This document shows positions 53,799-60,479 of a stretch of DNA of 64,000 nt, piece after piece. The position numbers and the translations under genes are program-made. Source of the DNA: Novosphingobium sp. EMRT-2 (GTDB taxonomy: Bacteria; Pseudomonadota; Alphaproteobacteria; Sphingomonadales; Sphingomonadaceae); contig NZ_CP039695.1 in NCBI RefSeq assembly GCF_005145025.1, positions 3,271,501 to 3,335,500 on the forward strand. The letters run 5' to 3'. The notes under the pieces are model-generated. The model saw nothing but the letters and a program-made list of their open reading frames with translations. It ran no database searches and had not been told where the DNA came from. How positions within the stretch are numbered: position 1 is the stretch's first letter; every line of letters starts with the position of its first letter.

Positions 53799-54446
53799 AT
53801 GGTTCCGAATCGACCCTTCCGGCCCACGCCTACCAACGCGAAGGAGAAGCTGCTGGAAGCGGCGGTGCTGCTGGTGCGCGGGAACGGCTTCGCGGCCACG
53901 TCGGTGGACCAGCTTTGCGCGCAGGCGGGGGTGACCAAGGGGGCGTTCTTCCATCACTTCGCCTCGAAAGAGGCGCTGGGCGTGGCGGCGGCGGATTACT
54001 GGAGCGAGTGCACCGGCGCGTTCTTCGCCGAAGCGCCGTTCCACCATCATCCCGATCCGGTGGACCGAGTTCTGGGCTATATCGACCTGCGGCTGGCGCT
54101 GATCGGCGGGCCGGTGGAATCGTTCAGCTGCGTGGCGGGAACGATGGTGCAGGAAGCGTTCCGCTCCAGCGTGGCGATCCGCATCGCCTGCGAGGCCAGC
54201 ATCATGGGCAACGCCAGGGCGCTGGAGGCGGACATCGCCGAGGCCATGGTCCAGCGCGGCGTGACGGGAACGACCGCCGAAAGCCTGTCGCGCCATGTGC
54301 AGGTAGTCATCCAGGGTGCGTTCGTCGTGGCCAAGACGCAGGAGGAAAGCGCCGCACCGGACATGGCGCGCGATGCGTTGCGGCACTTGCGGCGCTATTT
54401 CGAGTTCCTGTTCCGGGTCCCGCAAGAGAGGAGCGCAGACCAGTGA
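53799..54446 (+). CDS. TetR/AcrR family transcriptional regulator
   Basis: A 215-residue regulator. The N-terminal helix-turn-helix is [20 protein letters not shown] then [27 protein letters not shown], an unambiguous TetR motif. The C-terminal ligand domain (about 80-200) carries a cysteine in [15 protein letters not shown], which could sense electrophiles, though this is speculative. It heads a run of VOC, DUF1428, VOC, PhnB-like, GST, AHSA1 and GFA genes. The start is seven bases after a perfect palindrome, so autoregulation is very likely. Its TGA overlaps the GTG of the next gene (GTGA). Confidence 0.93.
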   Translation: MVPNRPFRPTPTNAKEKLLEAAVLLVRGNGFAATSVDQLCAQAGVTKGAFFHHFASKEALGVAAADYWSECTGAFFAEAPFHHHPDPVDRVLGYIDLRLALIGGPVESFSCVAGTMVQEAFRSSVAIRIACEASIMGNARALEADIAEAMVQRGVTGTTAESLSRHVQVVIQGAFVVAKTQEESAAPDMARDALRHLRRYFEFLFRVPQERSADQ

Positions 54447-54862
54447 CGCGCATGATATTCGTCAACCTGCCCGTGGCCGACCTCGGTCGCGCCCGCCGCT
54501 TCTACGAGGCGGTCGGTTTCACCAACGAACCCCGCTTCACCGACGAGACCGCCGCCGCGATGGTATGGAGCGATGCGATTTACGTGATGCTGCTGACGCA
54601 CGAGAAGTGGGCATCGTTCACCGATCGCCCGATCCCCGCGGCCGGATCGAGCGAGGTGGCGCTCGCGCTGGCGCTCGACGGGCGCGATGCGGTGGATGCC
54701 TTTGTCGAAAAGGCCGGCGCGAACGGTGGTCTCGTCGATGTAAACCCGGTGCAGGACCATGGCTTCATGTACGGCCGCGACGTGACCGATCCCGACGGAC
54801 ACGTCTGGGGGCCGTTCTGGATGGACCCGATGGTGGCCAGCGGAGAAGCGCCGCCAATCTGA
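54443..54862 (+). CDS. VOC family protein
   Basis: A 139-residue single-domain VOC (glyoxalase/extradiol dioxygenase fold) protein. [20 protein letters not shown] is the N-terminal betaalpha block, and [18 protein letters not shown] the C-terminal strand; the Asp-rich DPDGHVW turn is typical. It is similar to small lactoylglutathione-lyase-like proteins of unknown substrate. The GTG start at 54443 has AGGAG nine bases upstream and overlaps the TetR stop; an in-frame ATG three codons on is a second choice. The DUF1428 gene interrupted by the group II intron follows. Confidence 0.87.
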   Translation: MTRMIFVNLPVADLGRARRFYEAVGFTNEPRFTDETAAAMVWSDAIYVMLLTHEKWASFTDRPIPAAGSSEVALALALDGRDAVDAFVEKAGANGGLVDVNPVQDHGFMYGRDVTDPDGHVWGPFWMDPMVASGEAPPI

Positions 54863-54911
54863 AACGACGCATGACAAAAGGCCTCACGCCGGGCCGAAAT
54901 GGGAGAGAGAC

Positions 54912-54921
54912 ATGGCCTATA
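54912..54921 (+). CDS. 5' exon of the DUF1428 gene (first 10 bases)
   Basis: ATG GCC TAT A: the first three codons and the first base of the fourth. GGGAGAGAG just before is its ribosome-binding site. The group II intron begins at the next base with GTGCG. When joined to the 3' exon (57162) the fourth codon becomes ATC and the protein starts MAYIDGFVIAVPTANR, as expected for the DUF1428 family. Confidence 0.88.
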
Positions 54922-55254
54922 GTGCGCCTCGTCCCGGATGGTCCGGGGTGCATATGACTGGAATGCAAAGGAGAAAGGAGGAATTGAACGAATGCCTTGC
55001 CCTCTGCTGTGAGGGGGCATGAGCCCAAGCGGCGGTGACCTGCCGTCAACTGGCAGGGTGACGTAGCCCGCAGGTAAAGGGGATTGAGGCGAAGCCGTTA
55101 CGCCGAGATGGTCCCCGAGGCTGTAGCGCTGGAAGGTTGAGGAACACGAACCGGTTAATCCGCATCCGAGGGCTGAAATGTCGCCTTCGCCTACACGGCT
55201 TAACAGGCGGAATGCTGATGATGGCGCCGGAGACGTATGTCGGCGGCATCCGAA

Positions 55255-55281
55255 TGCGGGCGTATATGTAGGTCGCCCGCA
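55255..55281 (+). ncRNA. Intron domain I hairpin containing candidate EBS1
   Basis: Perfect 8-bp stem TGCGGGCG / CGCCCGCA with an 11-base loop. TGTAGG (55267-55272) in the loop pairs with CCTATA, the last six bases of the 5' exon (54916-54921), with five Watson-Crick and one U-G pair. This is the expected EBS1-IBS1 contact that defines the 5' splice and homing site. An ATGTC at 55237-55241 could be EBS2 against GACAT of the exon, less surely. Confidence 0.7.
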
Positions 55282-55557
55282 TGGAGCCATGGAGAGAATG
55301 CAGCCAGGCCATGGCATCGGCATCGACTTGCGGGACGCAAGGACAAGGACTGCGACCGGCAGCCTCCCCAGCGCGCGAAAGTCCAGCATATGAACGAGGG
55401 AAGGCATGATGGAATGCCAAGGGAGTTGGCCCCGATGTCCACCATGCTGGCGGAGTCCCCGTAGTAGTCCGCGACAGGGAAAGCCTGTCACATGGCGAAG
55501 GGGGACAGTTCAATCAGCTTGAAGTGCAAACTACCTGACCAAACGAGGTGAAGACCT

Positions 55558-57087
55558 TTGATAATCAGCGAAATGCAGCACAAGCTCGCGACGTGGGCCG
55601 AGAGCGACCAGAACCGCAAGTTCGATCGCCTTCTCCGGCTCATTGCCGATCGGGCGTGGCTTGCCGAGGCGGCTCGGATCGTGCTGGCGTCGAGTGGCGC
55701 CAATACGCCGGGCATCGACGGAATGGACAAGCAACGGATGCAGGCCGGATTGGCAGAACAGCTGGCCAGTCTGCGAACGGACTTGCTGACGGGGAGTTAT
55801 CACCCGCAGCCGGTCAGGCGAATCTATATCCCGAAAGCCAATGGCAAGAAACGACCACTGGGTATCCCGACCCTGCAGGACCGCATCGTCCAGCGCGCGA
55901 TGCTGATGGCCATGGAGCCGATCTGGGAAAGCGACTTCCATCGCCTCTCCTACGGCTTCAGGCCGGAACGCAGCGTGCATCACGCTGTCCGGACCGTGAA
56001 GATACAGTTGCAGGATAGTGGTGCCGGAACGCGGGGCCGCTGGATCATCGAAGGTGATCTGGCGAGCTACTTCGATACGGTCCACCACCGGCTTCTGCTT
56101 CGCTGCGTTCGGCGGCGAATCCGGGATGATCGGTTTGTTGATCTGCTCTGGCGATTCCTGAAGGCTGGCCACATCGACCGTGGCCTGTTCGTCGCCTCAA
56201 GCGAAGGTGTACCGCAAGGCGGCGTGCTATCGCCGCTCCTGTCCAACATCATGCTCCATGAGTTTGATGCGTGGCTGGAGGCGAAATACCTGAGCGACAA
56301 GGCGCGAAAGGATCGCTGGGCATGGAACTTCGGCATCCAGCAGGGGCGCCCCATCACGGTTCGCGAGAACCGGCAATGGAAACCTGCTGTCGCCTACTGC
56401 CGTTACGCCGATGACTTCGTTGTCATCGTCAAGGGCACCAAGGCACATGCCGAGGCCATCCGCGAGGAATGCCGGGCCTTTCTGGAAGACGACCTGAAGC
56501 TGACGTTGAATATGGACAAGAGCCATATCACTCACGTCGACGACGGGTTCGTGTTCCTCGGGCACCGGATTATCCGCAGGCGGGGATCGAGCGGACGCAT
56601 GTCCGTGGTCTCGACGATACCCAAGGAGAAGGCCAAGACCTTTGCTCGCCGATTGGTCGAGGTACTCTCCGGCAATCATGAGGTTGCCGCGGTGGACATG
56701 ATCGACGGCCTGAACCGCCAGCTGGCGGGGTGGGCTGCGTTCTACAGGTTCACCGACTTCACGGCGCGCACATTCCGGCGCATCGACACCGTCGTGTTCT
56801 GGAAAATGGCGCACTGGTTGGCGCAGAAGTACCGGTCCCGTATCAAGCCTTTGATGCGTAAATGGTACCGCATGCCGGAAACCGGCCAATCGAAAACGTG
56901 GCTGGTCTACGGTCGAAGCAATCAGGGCAATGCCGTCGGCAAGGCACTGCGACGACTGGTCACAAGCCAGAAGATGCAGTTCCGGTGGCGGAATCCGGAG
57001 CGAAATCCCTACATCTATCGGGACGAGCTTCGAAACACCGTCACCTCCCGCTATCATGATGTCGCCATGGCCTTGGGCCAAGGTTGA
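55558..57087 (+). CDS. ltrA: Group II intron reverse transcriptase/maturase
   Basis: A 509-residue intron-encoded protein. RT motifs run from PVRRIYIPKANGKKRPLG (about 85-102) through EGDLASYFDTV (165-175) and EGVPQGGVLSPLLSN (216-230) to YADD at 283-286 (CRYADDFVVI). The maturase X/GIIM domain follows (about 384-425, GLNRQLAGWAAFYRFTDF). No HNH/CxxC endonuclease motif is seen in the C-terminal 85 residues. The RT part helps the RNA fold and splice and copies it during retrohoming. The start is TTG at 55558, with GAGGTG eight bases upstream; an ATG at 55573 is an alternative. Confidence 0.95.
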   Translation: MIISEMQHKLATWAESDQNRKFDRLLRLIADRAWLAEAARIVLASSGANTPGIDGMDKQRMQAGLAEQLASLRTDLLTGSYHPQPVRRIYIPKANGKKRPLGIPTLQDRIVQRAMLMAMEPIWESDFHRLSYGFRPERSVHHAVRTVKIQLQDSGAGTRGRWIIEGDLASYFDTVHHRLLLRCVRRRIRDDRFVDLLWRFLKAGHIDRGLFVASSEGVPQGGVLSPLLSNIMLHEFDAWLEAKYLSDKARKDRWAWNFGIQQGRPITVRENRQWKPAVAYCRYADDFVVIVKGTKAHAEAIREECRAFLEDDLKLTLNMDKSHITHVDDGFVFLGHRIIRRRGSSGRMSVVSTIPKEKAKTFARRLVEVLSGNHEVAAVDMIDGLNRQLAGWAAFYRFTDFTARTFRRIDTVVFWKMAHWLAQKYRSRIKPLMRKWYRMPETGQSKTWLVYGRSNQGNAVGKALRRLVTSQKMQFRWRNPERNPYIYRDELRNTVTSRYHDVAMALGQG

Positions 57088-57092
57088 ATAGA

Positions 57093-57126
57093 GAGCCGTA
57101 TGCGCTGAAAGGTGCACGTACGGTTC
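57093..57126 (+). ncRNA. Group II intron domain V (catalytic hairpin)
   Basis: A 34-nt sequence starting GAGCCGTATGCG and ending GCACGTACGGTTC. It has the AGC catalytic triad on the 5' strand, a GAAA apical loop and the GTACGGTTC closing arm, almost identical to the family consensus. It is the active centre for self-splicing. Confidence 0.93.
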
Positions 57127-57128
57127 GG

Positions 57129-57159
57129 GGAGGGGAAGCGCTTATGCGCTTCCTACTCC
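57129..57159 (+). ncRNA. Group II intron domain VI with branch-point adenosine
   Basis: A stem of GGAG and GGGAAGCGC against GCGCTTCCT and CTCC, with loop TTAT. The single unpaired base is A57155, seven bases before the intron end (57161), the position of the lariat branch point in this class. Confidence 0.88.
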
Positions 57160-57161
57160 AC

Positions 57162-57520
57162 TCGATGGTTTCGTGATCGCGGTGCCCACAGCTAATCGCG
57201 AACGCTTTATCGAACATGCCCGCAAGGCCGATGCGCTGTTCATCGAACAGGGTGCGACGCGCATCTGGGAATGCTGGGGCGATGACATCCCCGACGGCAA
57301 GCTTACCGATTTCCGCCGCGCCGTGCAGGCCAAGGAAGATGAAACCGTGGTCTTCAGCTGGATCGAATGGCCTGACAAGGCAACGCGGGACAGCGTGTTT
57401 GCGCGGATGGAAGACCTGATGCGCGACGAACGCTGGAATGCTGAACTCAATCCGGTGCCGTTCGATGGCAAGCGGATGATCTACGGCGGCTTCACGCCGG
57501 TGGTGCGGATGGGAGAATGA
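57162..57520 (+). CDS. DUF1428 (YbaA-like) family protein, 3' exon, gene interrupted by group II intron
   Basis: The main exon encodes residues 4-122 of a 122-residue DUF1428 protein; the first ten bases are at 54912-54921. The joined N-terminus reads MAYIDGFVIAVPTANR, the family's usual opening, and the rest (KADALFIEQGATRIWECWG, DETVVFSWIEWPDKATRD, KRMIYGGFTPVVRMG) is complete to the normal end. The family has a ferredoxin-like dimeric fold; function is unknown. Without splicing, only a truncated peptide could be made from the 5' ATG, or a product from the GTG at 57173, which lacks an RBS. The double-VOC gene overlaps its stop (ATGA). Confidence 0.9.
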
Positions 57521-58311
57521 CGATGGCTGGCGGATTTATCTGGTACGAACTGATGACCCCCGATGCCGATGCAGCCAGCGCGTTCTACCGCGCCGTGATC
57601 GGCTGGACCGTGGAAGGTGGCGGAGAGGCGGCCGGACCGGTCGATTACCGCCACATCGTCCGGTCTGACGGAGGCAGCGCCGGCGGAATGCTCGCCTTGT
57701 CGGCCGACATGATCGCGCACGGGGCCAAGCCGGCGTGGCTGCCCTATCTCCACGTGACCGATCTCGATGCCGCGCTGGCGGCGGTGACGGCGGAGGGTGG
57801 CAAGGTACTGATGCCGGTCTCGGAACTGCCGGTCGGCCGCATCGCGATGGTGGCGGACCCGCAGGGCGTGCCGGTGTACCTGATGACGCCCGTGCCCCCG
57901 CCGGGCCAGGAAAACGCGAAGAGCGACGTGTTCTCGCCAACGGCGGAACAGCGCGTGGGCTGGAACGAGCTGGCCAGCCCCGATCTGGAAGCGTCCAAGG
58001 CGTTTTATGCGCGCCATTTCGGCTTCGAGTTCAACGAGAAGATGCCGATGGGCGAGATGGGCGATTACTGCTTCATCGATCACGACGGCCAGCGCGTGGG
58101 CGCGATGCTGCCGCTGTTCGAGCCAGGGCGCGCCGCGCTGTGGCGGCTCTATTTCCGCGTTCCCTCCGTCACGGCCGCCAAGGCCGCGATCGAGAACGCC
58201 GGCGGCAAGGTGATGCACGGCCCGCATCAGGTTCCGGGCGACGACTGGATCGTGATCGCCACGGACCCGCAAGGGGCGGAGTTCGGCATCGTCGGCGCGC
58301 TGGGAGGCTGA
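57517..58311 (+). CDS. Double-domain VOC family protein
   Basis: A 264-residue protein with two VOC modules. The first (about 5-125) opens FIWYELMTPDADAASAFYRA and ends with VADPQGVPVYLMTP; the second (about 140-262) opens VGWNELASPDLEASKAFYAR and ends IATDPQGAEFGIVGAL. The repeated DPQG turn marks the closing strand of each module. Similar double-VOC proteins are annotated as glyoxalase-like or hydroxylases; no substrate is known. Its ATG overlaps the DUF1428 stop, so its expression may depend on read-through of the intron-bearing transcript. A further VOC-type gene begins three bases later. Confidence 0.9.
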   Translation: MTMAGGFIWYELMTPDADAASAFYRAVIGWTVEGGGEAAGPVDYRHIVRSDGGSAGGMLALSADMIAHGAKPAWLPYLHVTDLDAALAAVTAEGGKVLMPVSELPVGRIAMVADPQGVPVYLMTPVPPPGQENAKSDVFSPTAEQRVGWNELASPDLEASKAFYARHFGFEFNEKMPMGEMGDYCFIDHDGQRVGAMLPLFEPGRAALWRLYFRVPSVTAAKAAIENAGGKVMHGPHQVPGDDWIVIATDPQGAEFGIVGALGG

Positions 58312-58313
58312 CC

Positions 58314-58790
58314 ATGACCGGAGCAACGATCTGCCTGTGGTATGACAAGGAAGCGGAAGCCGCGGCGCGGTTCTATGCCGAAACCTTTCCCGACAGTCGC
58401 GTGACCGCCGTTCACCGCGCGCCGACCGACTATCCGGCGGGCAAGGCGGGCGATGTGCTGACCGTGGAGTTCACGGTGCTCGGCATTCCGTGCATGGGCC
58501 TGAACGGCGGGCCGAACGTAACGCACAGCTGGGCGTTTTCGTTCCAGGTGGCGACCGAGACGCAGGAAGAGACCGACCGCTACTGGAACGCCATCGTCGG
58601 CAACGGCGGGGCGGAAAGCGCGTGCGGCTGGTGCAGCGATCGCTGGGGCCTGTCGTGGCAGATCACGCCGCGCCAGTTGACGGAGGCGCTGGCCAATCCC
58701 GATGCGGGCGTGCGCGAGCGGGCGTTCCAGGCGATGATGACCATGGGCAAGATCGACATCGCGGCAATCGAAGCGGCGGTGCGAGGGTAG
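58314..58790 (+). CDS. PhnB-like VOC family protein
   Basis: A 158-residue protein of the PhnB/3-demethylubiquinone-9-methyltransferase-like VOC subgroup. The opening TICLWYDKEAEAAARFYAET, GIPCMGLNGGPNVTHSWAFS with the characteristic NGGP, and DRYWNAIVGNGGAESACGWC, DRWGLSWQITP in the second half are diagnostic. Function is not established; the name PhnB refers only to similarity. It is the third VOC-type protein in the operon. Confidence 0.88.
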   Translation: MTGATICLWYDKEAEAAARFYAETFPDSRVTAVHRAPTDYPAGKAGDVLTVEFTVLGIPCMGLNGGPNVTHSWAFSFQVATETQEETDRYWNAIVGNGGAESACGWCSDRWGLSWQITPRQLTEALANPDAGVRERAFQAMMTMGKIDIAAIEAAVRG

Positions 58791-58791
58791 C

Positions 58792-59454
58792 ATGGCGCTG
58801 GAACTCTACGGCCACGTGTTCTCCTCCTATACGTGGAAGGCGTTGATCGCGCTTTACGCCAACGGCACGCCGTTCACCTTCCGGGGCGTGGACGGGGAGC
58901 ATCCCGAAAACGCCGAGCGGGTTCAGGCGGCCAGCCCGGCGGGCAAGTTTCCTCTGCTGGTCGATGACGGAGTGGAAATCTTCGAATCCACCGCGATCAT
59001 CGAATGGCTGGCGCTGCGCCATCCCGGCCCCGCGCCGCTGCTGCCGACCGATCCGGCGGAAGCGGTGAGAACGCGGATGCTCGACCGCGTGTTCGACAAC
59101 TACGTGATGAACGTGATGCAGGAGAGCGTGGCCGAAGTGCTGCGCGACGGCGCCCTTTCGCCCGCGACCCGCGCGCGGGTGGAGGCCCAGCTGGACCGCA
59201 GCTATCGCTGGATCGATGCCTGGCTGGAAACCTATGCGGCCAGTGACCCAGCCAGCGATGCGGTCTCGCTGATCGAATGCGCGGCCGCGCCTTCGCTGTT
59301 CTATGCCGACTGGGTCTATCCGATCCCGGATGACTGTCCGCGCCTGCAGGCCTGGCGCGCGCACCTTTTGGCGCTGCCGGCGGTGGCGCGCTGCGTGGAG
59401 GATGCGCGGCCCTTTCGCGCCTATTTCCCGCTGGGCGCGCCGGATCGCGATTGA
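58792..59454 (+). CDS. Glutathione S-transferase family protein
   Basis: A 220-residue GST. The thioredoxin-like N-terminal domain (about 1-82) has LELYGHVFSSYTWKALIALY with the Ser in the usual catalytic position, GKFPLLVDDG with the cis-proline, and VEIFESTAIIEWLALRHPG with the glutathione-binding Glu-Ser. An all-helical C-terminal domain follows. It likely conjugates or reduces electrophiles with glutathione, consistent with neighbouring VOC and GFA genes. Confidence 0.92.
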   Translation: MALELYGHVFSSYTWKALIALYANGTPFTFRGVDGEHPENAERVQAASPAGKFPLLVDDGVEIFESTAIIEWLALRHPGPAPLLPTDPAEAVRTRMLDRVFDNYVMNVMQESVAEVLRDGALSPATRARVEAQLDRSYRWIDAWLETYAASDPASDAVSLIECAAAPSLFYADWVYPIPDDCPRLQAWRAHLLALPAVARCVEDARPFRAYFPLGAPDRD

Positions 59455-59465
59455 GGAGAGAGAGG

Positions 59466-59906
59466 ATGCACGAACTGTCGATTACCCGCCATATCGCCGC
59501 GCCGGTGGAGCGGGTGTGGGATGTGCTGGCCAACCGCCAGGAGGAATGGTGGTGTCCGAAGCCGTGGTACGCCAAGATCGTGGAGCAGGATCGCCGGCCG
59601 GGCGGGCGGTGCGCGATGGTGATGTACGGCCCCGACGGCGAGGAAATGCCGCAGGAAGGCGTGTTCCTGGCCTGGGATGAGGGGCGGCGCTTCGTTTCGA
59701 CGGATGCGGTGACGGTGGATTTCCAGCCGGCCGGGCCGTTCATGATCGGCATCTGGGAAGTCGCGCCCGAGGGCGATGGCACGCGCTATACCGCTTCGGC
59801 GCGGCATTGGACCGAGGAAGCCATGCGCCAGCATGCGGAGATGGGCTTCGAGGCGGGCTGGAACGCTTGCACCGATCAGTTGCAGGCGTTGTGCGAAAGC
59901 GCGTGA
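59466..59906 (+). CDS. SRPBCC/AHSA1 domain protein
   Basis: A 146-residue START-like protein. ITRHIAAPVERVWDVLANR opens the fold, followed by GGRCAMVMYGPDGEEMPQEG and a late helix TEEAMRQHAEMGFEAGWNAC, all typical of the AHSA1/polyketide-cyclase-like family that binds hydrophobic ligands. Function is unknown; AHSA1 proteins often travel with DUF1428 and VOC genes. GGAGAGAGAGG precedes the ATG at 59466, 12 bases after the GST stop. Confidence 0.9.
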   Translation: MHELSITRHIAAPVERVWDVLANRQEEWWCPKPWYAKIVEQDRRPGGRCAMVMYGPDGEEMPQEGVFLAWDEGRRFVSTDAVTVDFQPAGPFMIGIWEVAPEGDGTRYTASARHWTEEAMRQHAEMGFEAGWNACTDQLQALCESA

Positions 59907-59959
59907 GGCGTTGACGGCCGCCGGCGGGCTGCGCATCCTGTCCCGAGAGGGAGAGGATC

Positions 59960-60442
59960 ATGACCGTCTTTGCTGAAGGCCGCTGTGCATGCGGCGATGT
60001 CCGTTACCGGCTGCTGGATGCGCCGATCGTCACGCATTGCTGCCATTGCCGCTGGTGCCAGCGCGAATCGGGCAGCGCCTTCGCTCTGAACACGGTGATC
60101 GAGACCGATCGCGTGGAAGTGGCGCAGGGCGCGCCCGAACACGTCATGACGCCATCGCAGAGCGGGCGTGGTCAGGAAATCGTGCGGTGTCCGGCGTGCA
60201 AGGTGGCGCTGTGGAGCCACTATGGCGGGGCGGGCGACAAGGCCGCCTTTGTGCGCGTCGGAACGCTGGACAATCCCGACCTGTGCCCGCCGGACGTGCA
60301 CATCTTCACCGAAAGCAAGCAGCCGTGGGTGCTGTTGCCTGACGACGCGGAAGTGTTCGCGCAGTTTTATCGCGGGCCAGACGTGCCGCGCCTCTATGGC
60401 GAAGATGGCGCGGCCCGCTGGGGCGCGTTGCGCGGACGATAA
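59960..60442 (+). CDS. GFA family protein (glutathione-dependent formaldehyde-activating enzyme type)
   Basis: A 160-residue protein with the Zn-binding cysteines of the GFA fold: GRCACGDVRY (two Cys), HCCHCRWCQRESGSAF (four Cys) and VRCPACKVAL (two Cys). The family prototype combines formaldehyde with glutathione, though many members have unknown substrates. The GGGAGAGG before ATG 59960 is a good RBS. It is the last gene of the apparent TetR-controlled detoxification run; the next gene is on the opposite strand. Confidence 0.9.
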   Translation: MTVFAEGRCACGDVRYRLLDAPIVTHCCHCRWCQRESGSAFALNTVIETDRVEVAQGAPEHVMTPSQSGRGQEIVRCPACKVALWSHYGGAGDKAAFVRVGTLDNPDLCPPDVHIFTESKQPWVLLPDDAEVFAQFYRGPDVPRLYGEDGAARWGALRGR

Positions 60443-60479
60443 GGCAAAGGCGGATCGTCCGCGTTCGAGTGTGGCGGCG

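Larger units (their letters stand above)
54922..57161 (+). mobile_element. Complete group II intron (2,240 nt) with encoded reverse transcriptase, inside a coding sequence
   Basis: The element begins GTGCGCC, matching the GUGYG 5' end. Domain I occupies roughly the first 500 bases and has an 11-base hairpin loop at 55263-55273 holding an EBS1-like TGTAGG. Domain IV contains the reverse transcriptase ORF (55558-57087). Domain V is at 57093-57126 and domain VI at 57129-57159, with a bulged A at 57155 seven bases from the 3' end. The last bases are AC. Removing it restores an uninterrupted DUF1428 frame, which fixes both splice sites. The ORF and both catalytic domains look intact, so it is probably active in splicing. 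The RT lacks an endonuclease domain. Confidence 0.95.

Noticed and set aside
55558..57087. Retron or diversity-generating retroelement reverse transcriptase
   Set aside because: The protein has a group II maturase domain, and domains V and VI follow it. No template/variable repeat or msr/msd was seen.
57173..57520. A truncated DUF1428 gene starting at the GTG at 57173
   Set aside because: The frame is open upstream to 57162, and joining it to the ten bases at 54912-54921 restores the full protein. It is the 3' exon, not a broken gene.
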